Shown here piece by piece: positions 24,207-34,411 of a stretch of DNA of 64,000 bases; positions within the stretch are counted from its first letter, which is position 1; every line of letters starts with the position of its first letter. The position numbers were made by a program, and so were the translations under genes. The DNA comes from Sporodiniella umbellata (Eukaryota; Mucoromycota; Mucoromycetes; Mucorales; Rhizopodaceae): contig JAIXMR010000078.1 of NCBI GenBank assembly GCA_025677835.1, positions 62,001-126,000 of the forward strand. Direction: 5' to 3'. The notes beneath the pieces are model-generated. The model made no database searches. It saw only the letters and a list, made by a program, of their open reading frames with translations, and was not told where the DNA came from.

Positions 24207-24713
24207 CTTTGACAGAATTCATCGGCCGCAATTTTTTTTTTAAAAAAAAAGAACTATCCTTTAGCGTTGGAACAACTGTTTGGATATTTATACATCTGCG
24301 TGTCTGTATACGCATACATACATACATCTTTGTTTACACAGAGTACGGATTCAAAACGAAAGACTTCTATGCTATGTAGTGCTTATTTTTCCTGTTGATA
24401 AAGTACTCACCAGTCTCAATTAGATCAGCTCATAAAAAAAGGATAGTAAAGGACAAAATGGACATGGGCTATGGGTCAATTGAGCCCAAAGCAACCAGTT
24501 TGGTCAAGTAAAAAAATGACAATTTTGCGTGTGCTATGATTTCCTTTTTAGCAAAAAATCAAGTCATATTATCAGTAGTTTACATCAGAAGTAAGTTTAG
24601 CCATTTCAAAAGAAAAAGCCTTCTAAAAATACCGATCTTTTTCGATAGATAATAATAAAAAAAAAAGTTACTAATGATTGCTAGTGATTCATTGTGAATG
24701 CTGAGTAAAAAAA
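24207..24713 (-). repeat. Right arm of the 1.6-kb inverted-repeat element
   Basis: Reverse complement of 23081-23589. It begins CTTTGACAGAATTCATCGG at the inner side and ends GTGAATGCTGAGT plus an A run at the outer side. The near identity of the arms implies recent origin or ongoing gene conversion. Confidence 0.93.
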
Positions 24714-24853
24714 AAAAAAAACAGAGAGACCAGTAGAAGTTTGATAAATCAATTGGCGGTGATGAAGGAGGTTTATAAATAACAAAGAAATATGTTTTAT
24801 TAAAAATGCAACAGATGATATATACATGATGAAGGATAGGAATATACAGGTTT

Positions 24854-25216
24854 TTAGACTGCGCAGCCAGGTGTTAAACTGAGTCTGAGAGTTCTTCGAG
24901 GCTGTTCAAATATCAGATTTTCCAGCTTTTTGGCTTTGGGGGAGGTTGGGGAGGATATGACATCTTCTTGTATGCTATAGTCATCTGAGCCCATGGAGGG
25001 GTGAGCAAAAGATAATGAGGAATCTCGACGCTTCCAAAGAAAAGACATGGTATTTCCTGGGGTACTTTGATGACGGCGTCCTCCATAGCTACTGTCATCT
25101 ACACTAGGCCTACTTGGATCAAAATGCGACATTCGGCGCGCTCTACTGTAGGAAGCTGTTGTATTCAAAAACAGTTGTTCGTCTGCGCTCAATAATGGAA
25201 TATGGTGTTCGGCCAT
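24854..25216 (-). CDS. Small Ser/Arg-rich hypothetical protein (120 aa)
   Basis: Single-exon frame beginning with ATG at 25216 and ending at 24854. It is more GC-rich and more evenly coded than its surroundings, and an A/T-rich flank precedes the start. The protein is hydrophilic: MAEHHIPLLSADEQLFL at the start, then SYSRARRMSHFDPSRPS, SSYGGRRHQSTPG, a WKRRDSSLSF segment and SPTSPKAKKLENL. Several R-x-x-S and S-P sites suggest a phosphoprotein. No membrane segment and no domain that I recognise. It lies just outside the inverted-repeat element, whose right arm ends 140 bp downstream. Possibly lineage-specific. Confidence 0.5.
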   Translation of the reverse strand: MAEHHIPLLSADEQLFLNTTASYSRARRMSHFDPSRPSVDDSSYGGRRHQSTPGNTMSFLWKRRDSSLSFAHPSMGSDDYSIQEDVISSPTSPKAKKLENLIFEQPRRTLRLSLTPGCAV

Positions 25217-26351
25217 CGAATGAATAGAAAGAGAGCTTGGAAGGAAGGGGCTTCTAGGTGATAAAAAAGAAAGAAAAAATAGATAAGAAACAAAAAAGAA
25301 AGAAAAAAAGAAAAAAAGAAGGATTTATAAATGTTATCATAGAAGCTTGAAATAATTTTAAGGTTAAAGTTGGTGAAGCTAAAATAGACCTAACAAATTT
25401 AGATGTTAAAAAAAAAAGAGCAAAAAAGAAGTCATCATGACCCAAACATGTAAATATTTTGATATTTGGCCCTCCCCTTAGAATTTCAACTTTTCATTCT
25501 CACATCAACCATCTTTTTCTATCTTGCTCTATCTATTTTCGAGTTCTTTCGACAACTCCTTTAAGCCCCTTTCTCTTTTTCGAAAAAAAAAAAAAAAGAT
25601 ATGCACTCCTTGTAAATCCCCTTTGGGTAGGTGACCCGTAAGAAAAAAAATAAGGTTTGTGCTTTTTTATGTCTATTTTTTAATGCTTGTCTTGTAACAC
25701 GCGACATTGGTTTAGGCTGTTGTCTTTATTCTTTTATATACTATTTGCTAATCAAATAGATTACTAAAAGAAACCAAACCAGTACGTGTTTGGGATAGAA
25801 CGCGTTAATCTATAAAAAGTTGCAATGATGAAACACATAGTAATTTAGTTACACATACGTAGAACTATTGGATAAATGGGAATGTTTGGGTTACACAAAG
25901 AAAAACAGACACTTGTACCATAAAAATCTTTTTGCCGCCCAATCAGAGAACTGACTATTGTTCAAATTGGTCTGATTCCTGCCTCCTTATTAGGAAAAGA
26001 GTTCATCTCCATTGGCTGTCTGTAGCCTGAAATAAAAATAAAAAGGAGAAGGTAGAAACGGAACAAAAATTATCACCAGACTGAAACAAGTTGCTGTGTA
26101 TGCTAAAAGGCGTACATAAAAGTGCTTCTTTTTTTAAAAAAAAAAACTAAATCGTTGTTGAGATCAACAATAATATTATGAATTATATCGGGCATTATTA
26201 TTGCTTAATTCTCTATTATTTAAAATACGTCACCTTGTCTAACTAGAAACGTTAATGGAAATTTCCCTTTCGATGGCGTTTTATTAAATAAATAAAAAAA
26301 GCGAAATGTAAGATTTTTTCTTGGTTTCGTTTTTAATAGCCAGCTTGTGTT
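25217..26351. other. Intergenic, no gene seen
   Basis: Begins with a Lys-codon/T-rich low-complexity stretch (25254-25440), followed by AT-rich DNA with a T7A10 tract near 26131-26147. It is the upstream region of the 120-residue gene and the downstream region of the small membrane-protein gene. Nothing else supported. Confidence 0.5.
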
Positions 26352-26615
26352 TTATTTTCTATAAGCCATAGCCACAAAAAGACATAGAGCAATGCATATA
26401 AAGAGGCAGAAAAGCAAAAGGCCATATAGGTTCTTTTGTAGTCTAATATTCTTGTTTTTTGTTGACTCAAGCAACGGGGTTATACTTATCCTTTGTAAAG
26501 GATCTCCTGCATACTCTAAAGAGGAGGGAAATGTAATATAGTGTATATGGCTATCATAAAATTCTTTTGGAATATAAACAGGCGGAGGAAGTTGAGTACT
26601 CGGCTTATGTTCCAT
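26352..26615 (-). CDS. Small tail-anchored-like membrane protein (87 aa), function unknown
   Basis: Single-exon frame from ATG at 26615 to 26352. The N-terminal 60 residues are hydrophilic with Pro/Tyr motifs (QLPPPVYIPKEFYD) and a juxtamembrane basic stretch (STKNKNIRLQKN). One strongly hydrophobic segment follows (LYGLLLFCLFICIALCLFVA), ending only four residues before the stop (MAYRK). The layout is that of a C-terminally anchored protein with its N-terminus in the cytosol. No SNARE motif or other known domain is visible. The hydrophobic end is unlike the surrounding T-run translations because the residues are mixed, which supports a real gene. Confidence 0.5.
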   Translation of the reverse strand: MEHKPSTQLPPPVYIPKEFYDSHIHYITFPSSLEYAGDPLQRISITPLLESTKNKNIRLQKNLYGLLLFCLFICIALCLFVAMAYRK

Positions 26616-28629
26616 ATGGCTTGGTCGTCGTCAACTGCCCTTTTTCTTTTTTTTATATTACAAAAGAAATAAAATCCGAGTCATATATACTATTATATAT
26701 TTGTATGCAGGTATACATATATGGTTATATGCAAACATAAAAAAAGCGACTCAAAAACGAAGTACACTATAAAAAGTTTTAAAGGTCCAATGATAGCATG
26801 CAAGTTTAGGATTTGAACCTTTGTTTCCAGACATATCTTTATATTTGCTACTATACAACGGTATTTGGACTTTTTTTTTTTTTTTTTTTAAAAAAATAGA
26901 ATTCAACTTGACATACACCCCATGGGCTTGGGTAAATATACAACTGAACAATTGATGCAATAAAAAGAGAAAAACCAAGTATGTTTATCCGAATCGATAA
27001 GTTGGTAAAGCATATGTTTATTTGTTTACTTTACTGAGAATTACAACGCTGCAAACAAAGACACCAATCTACATAATACATATACTAAAATCTAGACTTT
27101 TTGGTTTTTGTTGAGTTAATTTTCGTGATTTGTCAAATAAAACTAGAAACCCATGTGGCAACCATTGAGTCACTTTACATCAAATCAACATTCTATCCAG
27201 TTACAAAAAAAAAAAAAATCATGTGGTATTGCATCAAAAGCTACACCAAGAAAGCAGTTTGGCATGCATAATCATTCAACCAAAAAAGACGGTTTATGGG
27301 AGGTCTGAGCAGGTACATTTTAAATTTCAAAAATAGTGTGAACAAAAAAAATACAAAAGGTCAGCTAGCTAAAGGTAACAAAACACTTTGAGAGCCTAAA
27401 AAAAAAAGATTCACCAACAGAAACTTAGAGAATATATCGTAAGATACTCTACTTGAAAATAAAGTATTAAATTAAAGACTAACTTTACTGTGCAAAAAAC
27501 CTACCCTTTTCGTTGCATGATGGTAGAGTAGGGTTACTTATTGATATCAGCATCGGTAGCTTTGACGCTGGTGCTAACCAGTGCTAGTTTATGAACCCCA
27601 AGTGAGCTAAAATCTAGAGTATCTTGCATGTAAAGCAAAGAATGCTTTTTTTCTTTTTAAAAACTAGCAATAGAGCATATTAAAGAGAAGTGGGCATCTT
27701 ATATAATTAGACTATATGGCATGAATGTTCAGACACTGATTATAGATGCAGATGGATTGTCTTTTTAAAAACTTTATGGTTAAGGAAATAGTTATTTGAC
27801 ATTTTAAACAGCAGATGGCATTTTTTTCATTTATTTATTTTTCGAGAGAGCCTCACTTGTCACCCGAACTCCAAAGACACGAGTAAATTGAGCTTTGATG
27901 ACAATGTAAATCTTTCAGAAAGTTACCATATATATACTAGTTACTATGGCCATACTTAATAAGAGAGTATATTCAAACACAACAAGACATACGGCGTAAA
28001 CCCAATTTTAGAGCCTTATTGAATACTTTTAAGGGAGTTTATATGTCACTATACAAAAAAAGAGAAAAAATCGCAACCTATCAAAAGCAAAAGGAAATTA
28101 CATAACGATAACGGATACATACACTGTTTGTATAATTAACAACAGGGAAGATTTACAAAAAAAAAAAAAAATATGGATAAAACATTTGGTTGATACTTCA
28201 CCAAAATTAAACGTAAACTATTTTCAATAGTCATATATAAGTATTGATAGCAGTAAGAGTGTTTTTGCTCACTCTTATTGTAGAATTTAAGAACAGAAGC
28301 ACTGTTTGTTTATATACGAGTAACTGCTGAAAAAAGAGTGTGTGCAACTCTATAAGGGGAAAATGTACAGTGTAAACCTCGTGATATATGGGTTCGTATC
28401 TCGAGTGAGGAAATTTTATAGGGTATAGTCATCAACAATTAAATAGTCAAAAGTAATAATTTACAAAAAGTGTGGTGAAAAAACTTTTTTAACAGTGCGT
28501 TTATTGTACAGACTAGAATAGTCTACACTATTTATTTCGTTTTAGACTAAGGCAAATGGGGAATACTAGAAAACGAGTGCATATACTATTGAAAAAAAGC
28601 GAAAAGGAAGCTTCAACGAAAGCACTAAA
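26616..28629. other. 2-kb intergenic region, no gene seen
   Basis: AT-rich DNA with a T(18)A(7) tract around 26871-26896, A runs at 27206-27219 and 28158-28171, and otherwise unstructured sequence. A tRNA-like T-loop string on the minus strand near 26820 was examined and has no matching cloverleaf. Confidence 0.5.
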
Positions 28630-29728
28630 CTAAAGAGCGGAAATTGTGGCATTCCAAATTTTGTCCTAAAATATATACTTGAGTTTTTTTTTTTTTTTTT
28701 TTTTTTTTCTGTACCTTGGGACAAGGGATACGGTAAGGTCGGTTAATCTCTATCTTAGTAGTAAAGGTAGCAACTCGAACAGTAGACACAAGTTGTAGTT
28801 CTAATGATATTTTGTTATCGTGGGGTTTCTCTACGCATGTCGTAGCTATTTTTTTTAATAGTGTTTTTTCTTCGACGTTAGTTGTATTAAAAGATAAGTC
28901 AAGATCAAAATCTAGAGCTTTAGTCGAAAAAGCACTAGCAAAAGAGTCGGGACAGTGTATGTCCGATAAACTTGGATTATCGAAATACGGGAGATCCGCC
29001 TTCATGTATGTAAAACACGAAGTGTTAGTCTTTTTGTCTTTGCTTATAAATAACATTGCGTACCGTAAGTCTCGTATCTTCAATATTGATAGCTTCAGGG
29101 TTATTATTGTTGATTGAGACAGTTATACTGTTGGTTATAGTTAAGGTCCCGTTTTGAAGTTTTACAGACTGGTAGTAAGGATACTCAATAGTGTACTCTG
29201 GCATTCTGAATGTACCGAAAAGTATTCCAATGATCAAGCCTGCTAATAAAAGAATAGTAAAAATAGTGCATGTAGCCCATCTTATCCACTTTGGACAACA
29301 GCGTAAACATCCACAGCATAATTTGTCTATCCAGTTCCTCTTTCTTTGACGTATGTAAAAGGCCTCAGAGGGCTTGTATTCAGAAACGTCGTCGTCAAAG
29401 ATTGCTGTTTTGCGTCGAAATGTTGAGGCTTCGATATGAAAATAAGGCGCGCTACTATGATTTTGTAAGGTAGTATAATAAGTGGATGCAGGAACTGTGG
29501 GTGTATTATTTAGAGAATTACAGGTAATGTTTGTACTTGTGTAGTAAGGGTTGTAGGGGCAGTATAAGCGGGTGGGCTTCCAAAGCTTCCAAGCGAATAT
29601 GTATCTTTAATTGGATCATTTTCGTAAAAGAGGGTTTTTTTATTGCTCTTCTCTTCTATTTCATGAGGAGTGTGGTGTTCTAATTCACTAGGGTCTTTGC
29701 ATAGGTATGTTTTTTTCTCTGTTGCCAT
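28630..29728 (-). CDS. Type II membrane protein with LEA_2-like extracytosolic domain
   Basis: Starts at 29728 with a hydrophilic cytosolic part (MATEKKTYLCKDPSELEHHTP ... SLGSFGSPPAY). A second exon gives FRRKTAIFDDDVSEYKPSEAFYIRQRKRNW, a Cys pair region (KLCCGCLRCCPKW), a membrane helix (TCTIFTILLLAGLIIGILFG) and a beta-rich part (NGTLTITNSITVSINNNNPEAINIEDTRLT). Exon 28999..28715 continues ADLPYFDNPSL ... KISLELQLVSTVRV, and a last exon from 28665 gives DKIWNATISAL and a stop. The NxxxxSVSxNNPN-type strand pattern after one helix is that of LEA_2/NDR1-like proteins, which occur widely in fungi. The join between exon 1 and exon 2 (about 29530-29494) does not keep frame with any GT/AG pair I can find, so a microexon, a sequence error or a lesion is possible there. 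Confidence 0.6.
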
Positions 29729-31179
29729 AATGGCCCTTTGTTTTTCTCTCCGGTTTGTAAAAGTTCAAGATTTTTTTTTTGCGGTTTTATACTTTGCCAA
29801 GATATTCTTACTAGTTCGGCTATTGGAATATAAGGTGAAACCAGTGCGCTTCTGAGAGTAAATCCCAATATTGCCAAACAGTATATAAAAGCTGTTTAAT
29901 TTGTTACGAATAGACCCTTAATTGATATCAAAACAAAACAAACAAAGAGGCATACCCAATACAGCCACTAAAGCCATCGTGTAAGAGGCTACTTTTTTTT
30001 TTTGATTGATTCTACTGTTGAATGGTCATAGGCGGAGCTTTTGTTCTGTGAACACAGAGTGGGTCCCTTGAAGTTTAATCAATGTAGAAAAGATGTCGTT
30101 TGATTGCTTTATTTGTTTTGTTCTTATTTTTTTTTCAATTACTTTCTTCATAGAACGGGATCAGAAGGTACGCTTCTTTTTAGAGCTTGGAGGTCCTAAA
30201 GGATAGCAAAAAAAAAAAAAAAAGAGATACTAGGCTTCTTTTTATTTTGAGAAGCTTTTTTGGTTTTAAAGTTTTGGGGAAGCACAGTTAACAACACTCA
30301 GTTTAAAAGTATATTAAATCGTGTAAGAATGCGATTACTTTTCAAAAATAATTGCAACCTCAGTAGTCAAATATGATCAACTAGAGAGAACGTATGTGGA
30401 ATTTCACGACACGTTTATTTTCAAAGTGAGTTTCTCTACCGTTTCTTCCCCAATGATCTTGGGAAAAATTACACACATACTCTTTTTTTTTCGAGGGATG
30501 TCTATTTTCTGTAAAAGTAAAGCAATATCTATAGCGTGGTACTTTGGGCGGCTCTATCGGTACTATTCTTCTTTGGCTTGTAAATAGCTTCATTGTTTAT
30601 AAGGTGTCTTGATCTGAATGAGGCTTTTTGCTGTCGGACATGTGACTTAGTATGAGTTGAAAGTTGGGTCAATAAATTTTTTTTTTTGATGCAATGAATA
30701 AATAGGACAAAAAAATTTCCAATTTGCCTTTGTTTTTCGTTCTCCAACGTCAAACTAACATTGAACAATACTTGGTAAGTCAAGACTGAAAAGGCATGAT
30801 ATTTGTGGAAGGCAGGTTATGAAGGATGAAACAGGCATTTGACTTTAGCGTTGTAATGACGAAAAACACCTAGCTACCTAAATTAACCGCTGACATAACA
30901 CCCTTACACAAACATTCATACCCTACCCTCTTATAACTTGTATTAACTTAAACTTTTAGAATGTTTAAAGAAAAAGCCGCTCTTTTTTTATGGTTCGCTT
31001 TTTTTTCGCTACAAACAATTATTGTCTCAATAAATCTAAATGTTCTTTTATCTTAAAAATCGTCTTTGTATCAAGCCACTTTTTTTTTTTTTTTTTTTAA
31101 TTCGAAACAAAAGTTTTTATTTTCCTAAATTTTCTTTTAATGTTACCTTTTTTTTGCCTTTTAAATATATAGCAACTGA
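29729..31179. other. Intergenic; one weak open frame at 30381-30593
   Basis: Contains an ATG-initiated minus-strand frame of 70 codons (30593..30381; MKLFTSQRRIVPIEPPKVPR...), basic and without known domain, which may be a small gene or an exon. Several T runs (30211-30225 as A, 31081-31098 as T) precede the NEDD8-protease gene. Confidence 0.4.
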
Positions 31180-32074
31180 ATGGAAGACGAGCTGATATTG
31201 CACTACCACGATGTAGTTATCCGGCAGTCTGTAAAGTGTTTTTTTTTTTTTTTTTAAAAAAAAAATGATTAAAATGTTTCAAGAGAATTCATGAGCTTTT
31301 ACTGTATTTATAAAGGACTTAAAAACACTGGAGCCAGGACAATGGCTAAACGATACCATGCTTTCATTTCATATGGAGTTTTTAGAAAGAACTTTTGTCC
31401 CAAAAGAAGCTAAAATTCTATTCCTGAGACCTGGCATGGTTCAATTGATCACGTTCATGGAAGGTAGAAAAAAGCCTATGGGTTCAACAACAAGAAAAAA
31501 AAAAGGTTCTCAAGCTTATATTTGTAGGCGATGTAACACAGTTGGAAGGCTGCCTCCCACCTAACATGGAGCAATATGAGATCATCTTTATGCCAATTAA
31601 TGATGGGAAACCTTCTGTAGCATACAGTGGTACCCATTGGGCTCTTCTGGTATTTGTACGATGTACAAAATCGTTTCATTATTATGACAGCTTGAAGTTC
31701 AACAATTTGCGGGATGCTGAACTGTCCTATAAACGAATCCAGCCTTTACTAAAACTTGACCAGCCTGCTCACCTTATACCCTCTAGCGCTCCTCAACAAA
31801 AAAACGGATTCGATTGTGGAGGTCAAAAAAAAAAAAAAAAAACAAAGGCTTTTTTTTTAAAAAAAATTTGCTCATCTACTTTATAGTGTACGTGATAGCT
31901 ATGATAGACTATCTACTAGAGCATTTGCTGAAGAGTAGAGGGAAGCTCGATATAGCCTATGATAAAATAATGATGCTAAAATTCAAACAGCTGTCTACGC
32001 CCAAACAAGTTAGAGATAACATCAATGGTATGATTCAAAGACTCCAACAACGGGCCAACAAAGTATCAGTGTGA
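31180..32074 (+). CDS. NEDD8-specific cysteine protease (SENP8/Den1-like, Ulp1 C48 family)
   Basis: Processes NEDD8 precursor and removes NEDD8 from proteins. Four exons join in frame: 31180..31230, 31316..31463, 31528..31821 and 31887..32074, giving 226 residues, the usual SENP8 size. Seen in order: N-terminal LHYHDVVIRQSDLKTLEPGQWLNDT, where the WLND substrate-contact motif is typical; a helix LSFHMEFLER; the catalytic His in SGTHWALLVF; the Asp in HYYDSL; and the nucleophile in NGFDCGVYVI. A basic C-terminal helix follows. The lack of a long N-terminal extension separates it from Ulp1/Ulp2 SUMO proteases. Introns contain T/A runs, including T(17)A(10) in intron 1. Confidence 0.9.
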
Positions 32075-32891
32075 ACGCGCTTATTGAACTACGCGTGCTA
32101 CGATTCAAGGTTTGTTTTAGAGCATAGAGCTGCCGCGCATTTGTCCGGACCAGAAAAATCTGGTGTTTAAAACATAAAGGTCCTAGACTTTGATAACATC
32201 ATACGAATCGTAATTTACATTTGGGTATCAAATGTGTTTCTTCAAATATTGAATATGTATCAAGTGGCTGTTTTATAAACAAGCAATAGAGTTCTTTTTT
32301 TTTTCTTCCATTTCTCGGTTAATCATCAAGCATCTGGCACTGTTTGTTTTTGCCTCATCGTTTGTTTCCAAACTCAGATATCAACCCCTCAAAGCGCCTG
32401 TAAATTTTTTTCGGCCAGTGGAGGAGGAGTTAGATTGAGGGTCCTCACCGAAATTTTTTTTTCTTTTCCCCCCTTTCTTTTTTATCCAAACAGTAAGTAA
32501 AGCTTAGACATTTACCTTTAAATGCCCCCAAAATTCTTTTGATGAAGACAAAGAAAGAGAAAAAGAGAAACAAAGGATAAAAAAGAAACAACAGAAGTCG
32601 ATGTTTTTTTGACAAAAAGTAGAGATTCAGCTTCTTTTTATTTTATTAATGAAAAGCATGCAATGAACAGATACAAGCCACTTTTTTTTTTTTTTTTTTT
32701 TTTGGGAATTATAAACCAAAGAAAAAAAAAAAGGAACCAAAAAGGACTCGTAAAAGAAAGTTTCATCTCAACCGTACAAAGACAGCTCTTCTCTTTTTCT
32801 CTTTCTTTTTTTTCTTTGTATTTACATAAAAAATTTATTGATACATGAAGAAAGTATGTATATTAATGGGTATTTCGTTAATTAGAAAACA

Positions 32892-33484
32892 ATGAACGCT
32901 GAAAAACTCGCCAAGCTTCAAAGCCAAGTCCGTATCGGTGGCAAGGGTAAGTGGCTTGACTACAAGTTATGTGTGGCTCGACACTAAGCAAGATATTATT
33001 TCACTTTAGGTACTCCTCGTCGTAAGGTCAAGAAGACTGTATCCAACTCTTCTTCTGGTGATGACCGTAAGCTCTCTGCTGCTCTTACTAGCTTGAAGGT
33101 TCAACCTATTGCTGGTGTTGACGAAGTCAACATGTTCAAGGACAACGGCAAGGTTATCCACTTCAACAACCCCCGTGGTAAGTTGTATAGACACTTTATT
33201 TTTTCTGGTATTAATTTCCAAGAATAGTTCAAGCTGCTGCTAACGCCAACACCTTTGCTATCCACGGTCGTTCCGCTGAAAAGGATATGGCTGAGCTTAT
33301 CCCTAACATCTTGAACCAATTGGGTCCTGACTCCATGGCAGCTCTCAAGAAACTTGCTGAATCTTTCAAGGATGCTCAAGGTAACGCTGGTGCCGAAGGT
33401 GCTGAAGATGATGAAATCCCCGATTTGGTTGAAAGCTTCGATAAGGCCGAAATTGAGGAAAAGAAGGAAGAAGCCTCTGCTTAA
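32892..33484 (+). CDS. EGD1: Nascent polypeptide-associated complex beta subunit (EGD1/BTF3-like)
   Basis: Ribosome-associated chaperone subunit that pairs with NAC-alpha at the tunnel exit. Exons 32892..32946, 33010..33177 and 33228..33484 give 159 residues. The N-terminus [27 protein letters not shown] contains the RRKxKK ribosome-binding motif. The NAC domain follows ([42 protein letters not shown]), then an acidic C-terminal tail ([15 protein letters not shown]). Codon use is strongly biased to C/T-ending codons (GTC, AAC, ACC, AAG), unlike neighbours, as expected for a highly expressed gene. A long T/A-rich leader precedes the ATG. Confidence 0.96.
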
Positions 33485-34066
33485 TTTTCCAGTCTTGTGT
33501 ACATTTCTAAACTTTCTTCCTCTGTCAAAATAAAATAAACAAATAAAATAAAAAAAACACAAGCGTATTGTTTTGTTACTTTCTATTTAGCTTTTTTATA
33601 TGGTTTCAAAAGATGCCTGTCCATAAAGAAGACAAAGGGAAATGTTGTTCATCATCAGAGAGAACCGCTTTAAAAGAACTGCAAAGGCATTGCAAAAGCG
33701 GGTATCGTCAATTTGCAAAAGAAAGATTTGTGCTGTGTTTTTCTTTTCATGGGCAAATGGTTCACGCAAAGGACAATTTATTGTTACAGATAAAACGGGT
33801 TTAAACAAGTGACGGAGTAAAGGGCAGATCATGTTTTCTTTAAAAGCCAAAAATAAATAAATAAAAGGCCACAAGGGTCAGCATAAGAGGGGGCGAGGAA
33901 GGGAGAGACAGTGGCATGAAGAGTGTGTCATAAAGGGATAAAGCATCGAGAATACAATGTTTCTTTTTTTTTTTTTTCTTCTTTTTTCTCTTTTTGGTTC
34001 CTTGGAAATGTATCGACACAGGAATTGAAGGTTTTTTTTGATGAGCAGAGAAGATAGAGAAAGGGG
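33485..34066. other. Convergent 3' regions of NAC-beta and the Ecl1-like gene
   Basis: AT-rich 3' flanks of two genes that point at each other. It includes a T/C-rich run at 33961-33991. No independent gene supported. Confidence 0.5.
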
Positions 34067-34411
34067 TTATGTATCTTCGCAATAGATGCTTAATTCTGGA
34101 GGAGAGGCAGGGAAGTACTGATAGCCAGTGCATCGTATGCCAGATGAGCGACGGGTTTCTTGAACGGGGTATAAAAAGGGTGCGATCTCAGGCGAGGTAG
34201 GTGGGGTGATCAAAAAGTTATTTGGGGAGGGGTGCATTATAGAAGGCTTTTTGTAGTTAATGGGTTCACCACTATCTTGGAAGCGACATGATTCAGAACA
34301 GTAAAGCTAAAGACACAGGTTGGTTAGGTTGTTGTTAACAGTAGAGTATGTTGTACTTACATTGTTGTCTACAGAGTGGCGATCGCAGATAATACACCAA
34401 GAAAGATCCAT
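34067..34411 (-). CDS. Ecl1-type life-span regulatory factor (small Cys-rich protein)
   Basis: Two exons, 34411..34361 and 34306..34067, separated by a 54-nt intron with GTAAGT and a CTTTAG end, give 96 residues. The protein opens MDLSWCIICDRHSVDNNLYCSESC, i.e. C-x2-C-x(n)-C-x3-C, the signature of the Ecl1 family. In fission yeast, small Ecl1-3 proteins extend chronological life span and respond to nutrient and zinc status. The rest is Pro/Ser-rich (PSPNNFLITPPTSPEIAPF, YFPASPPEL), also as in filamentous-fungal members. The Cys cluster probably binds zinc. Neither exon alone is long enough to stand out, so the gene is easily missed. Family assignment rests on the motif only. Confidence 0.72.

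Noticed and set aside
26790..26830. tRNA-like T-loop string (GGTTCAAATCC on the minus strand)
   Set aside because: No acceptor, D-arm or anticodon stem can be paired around it.
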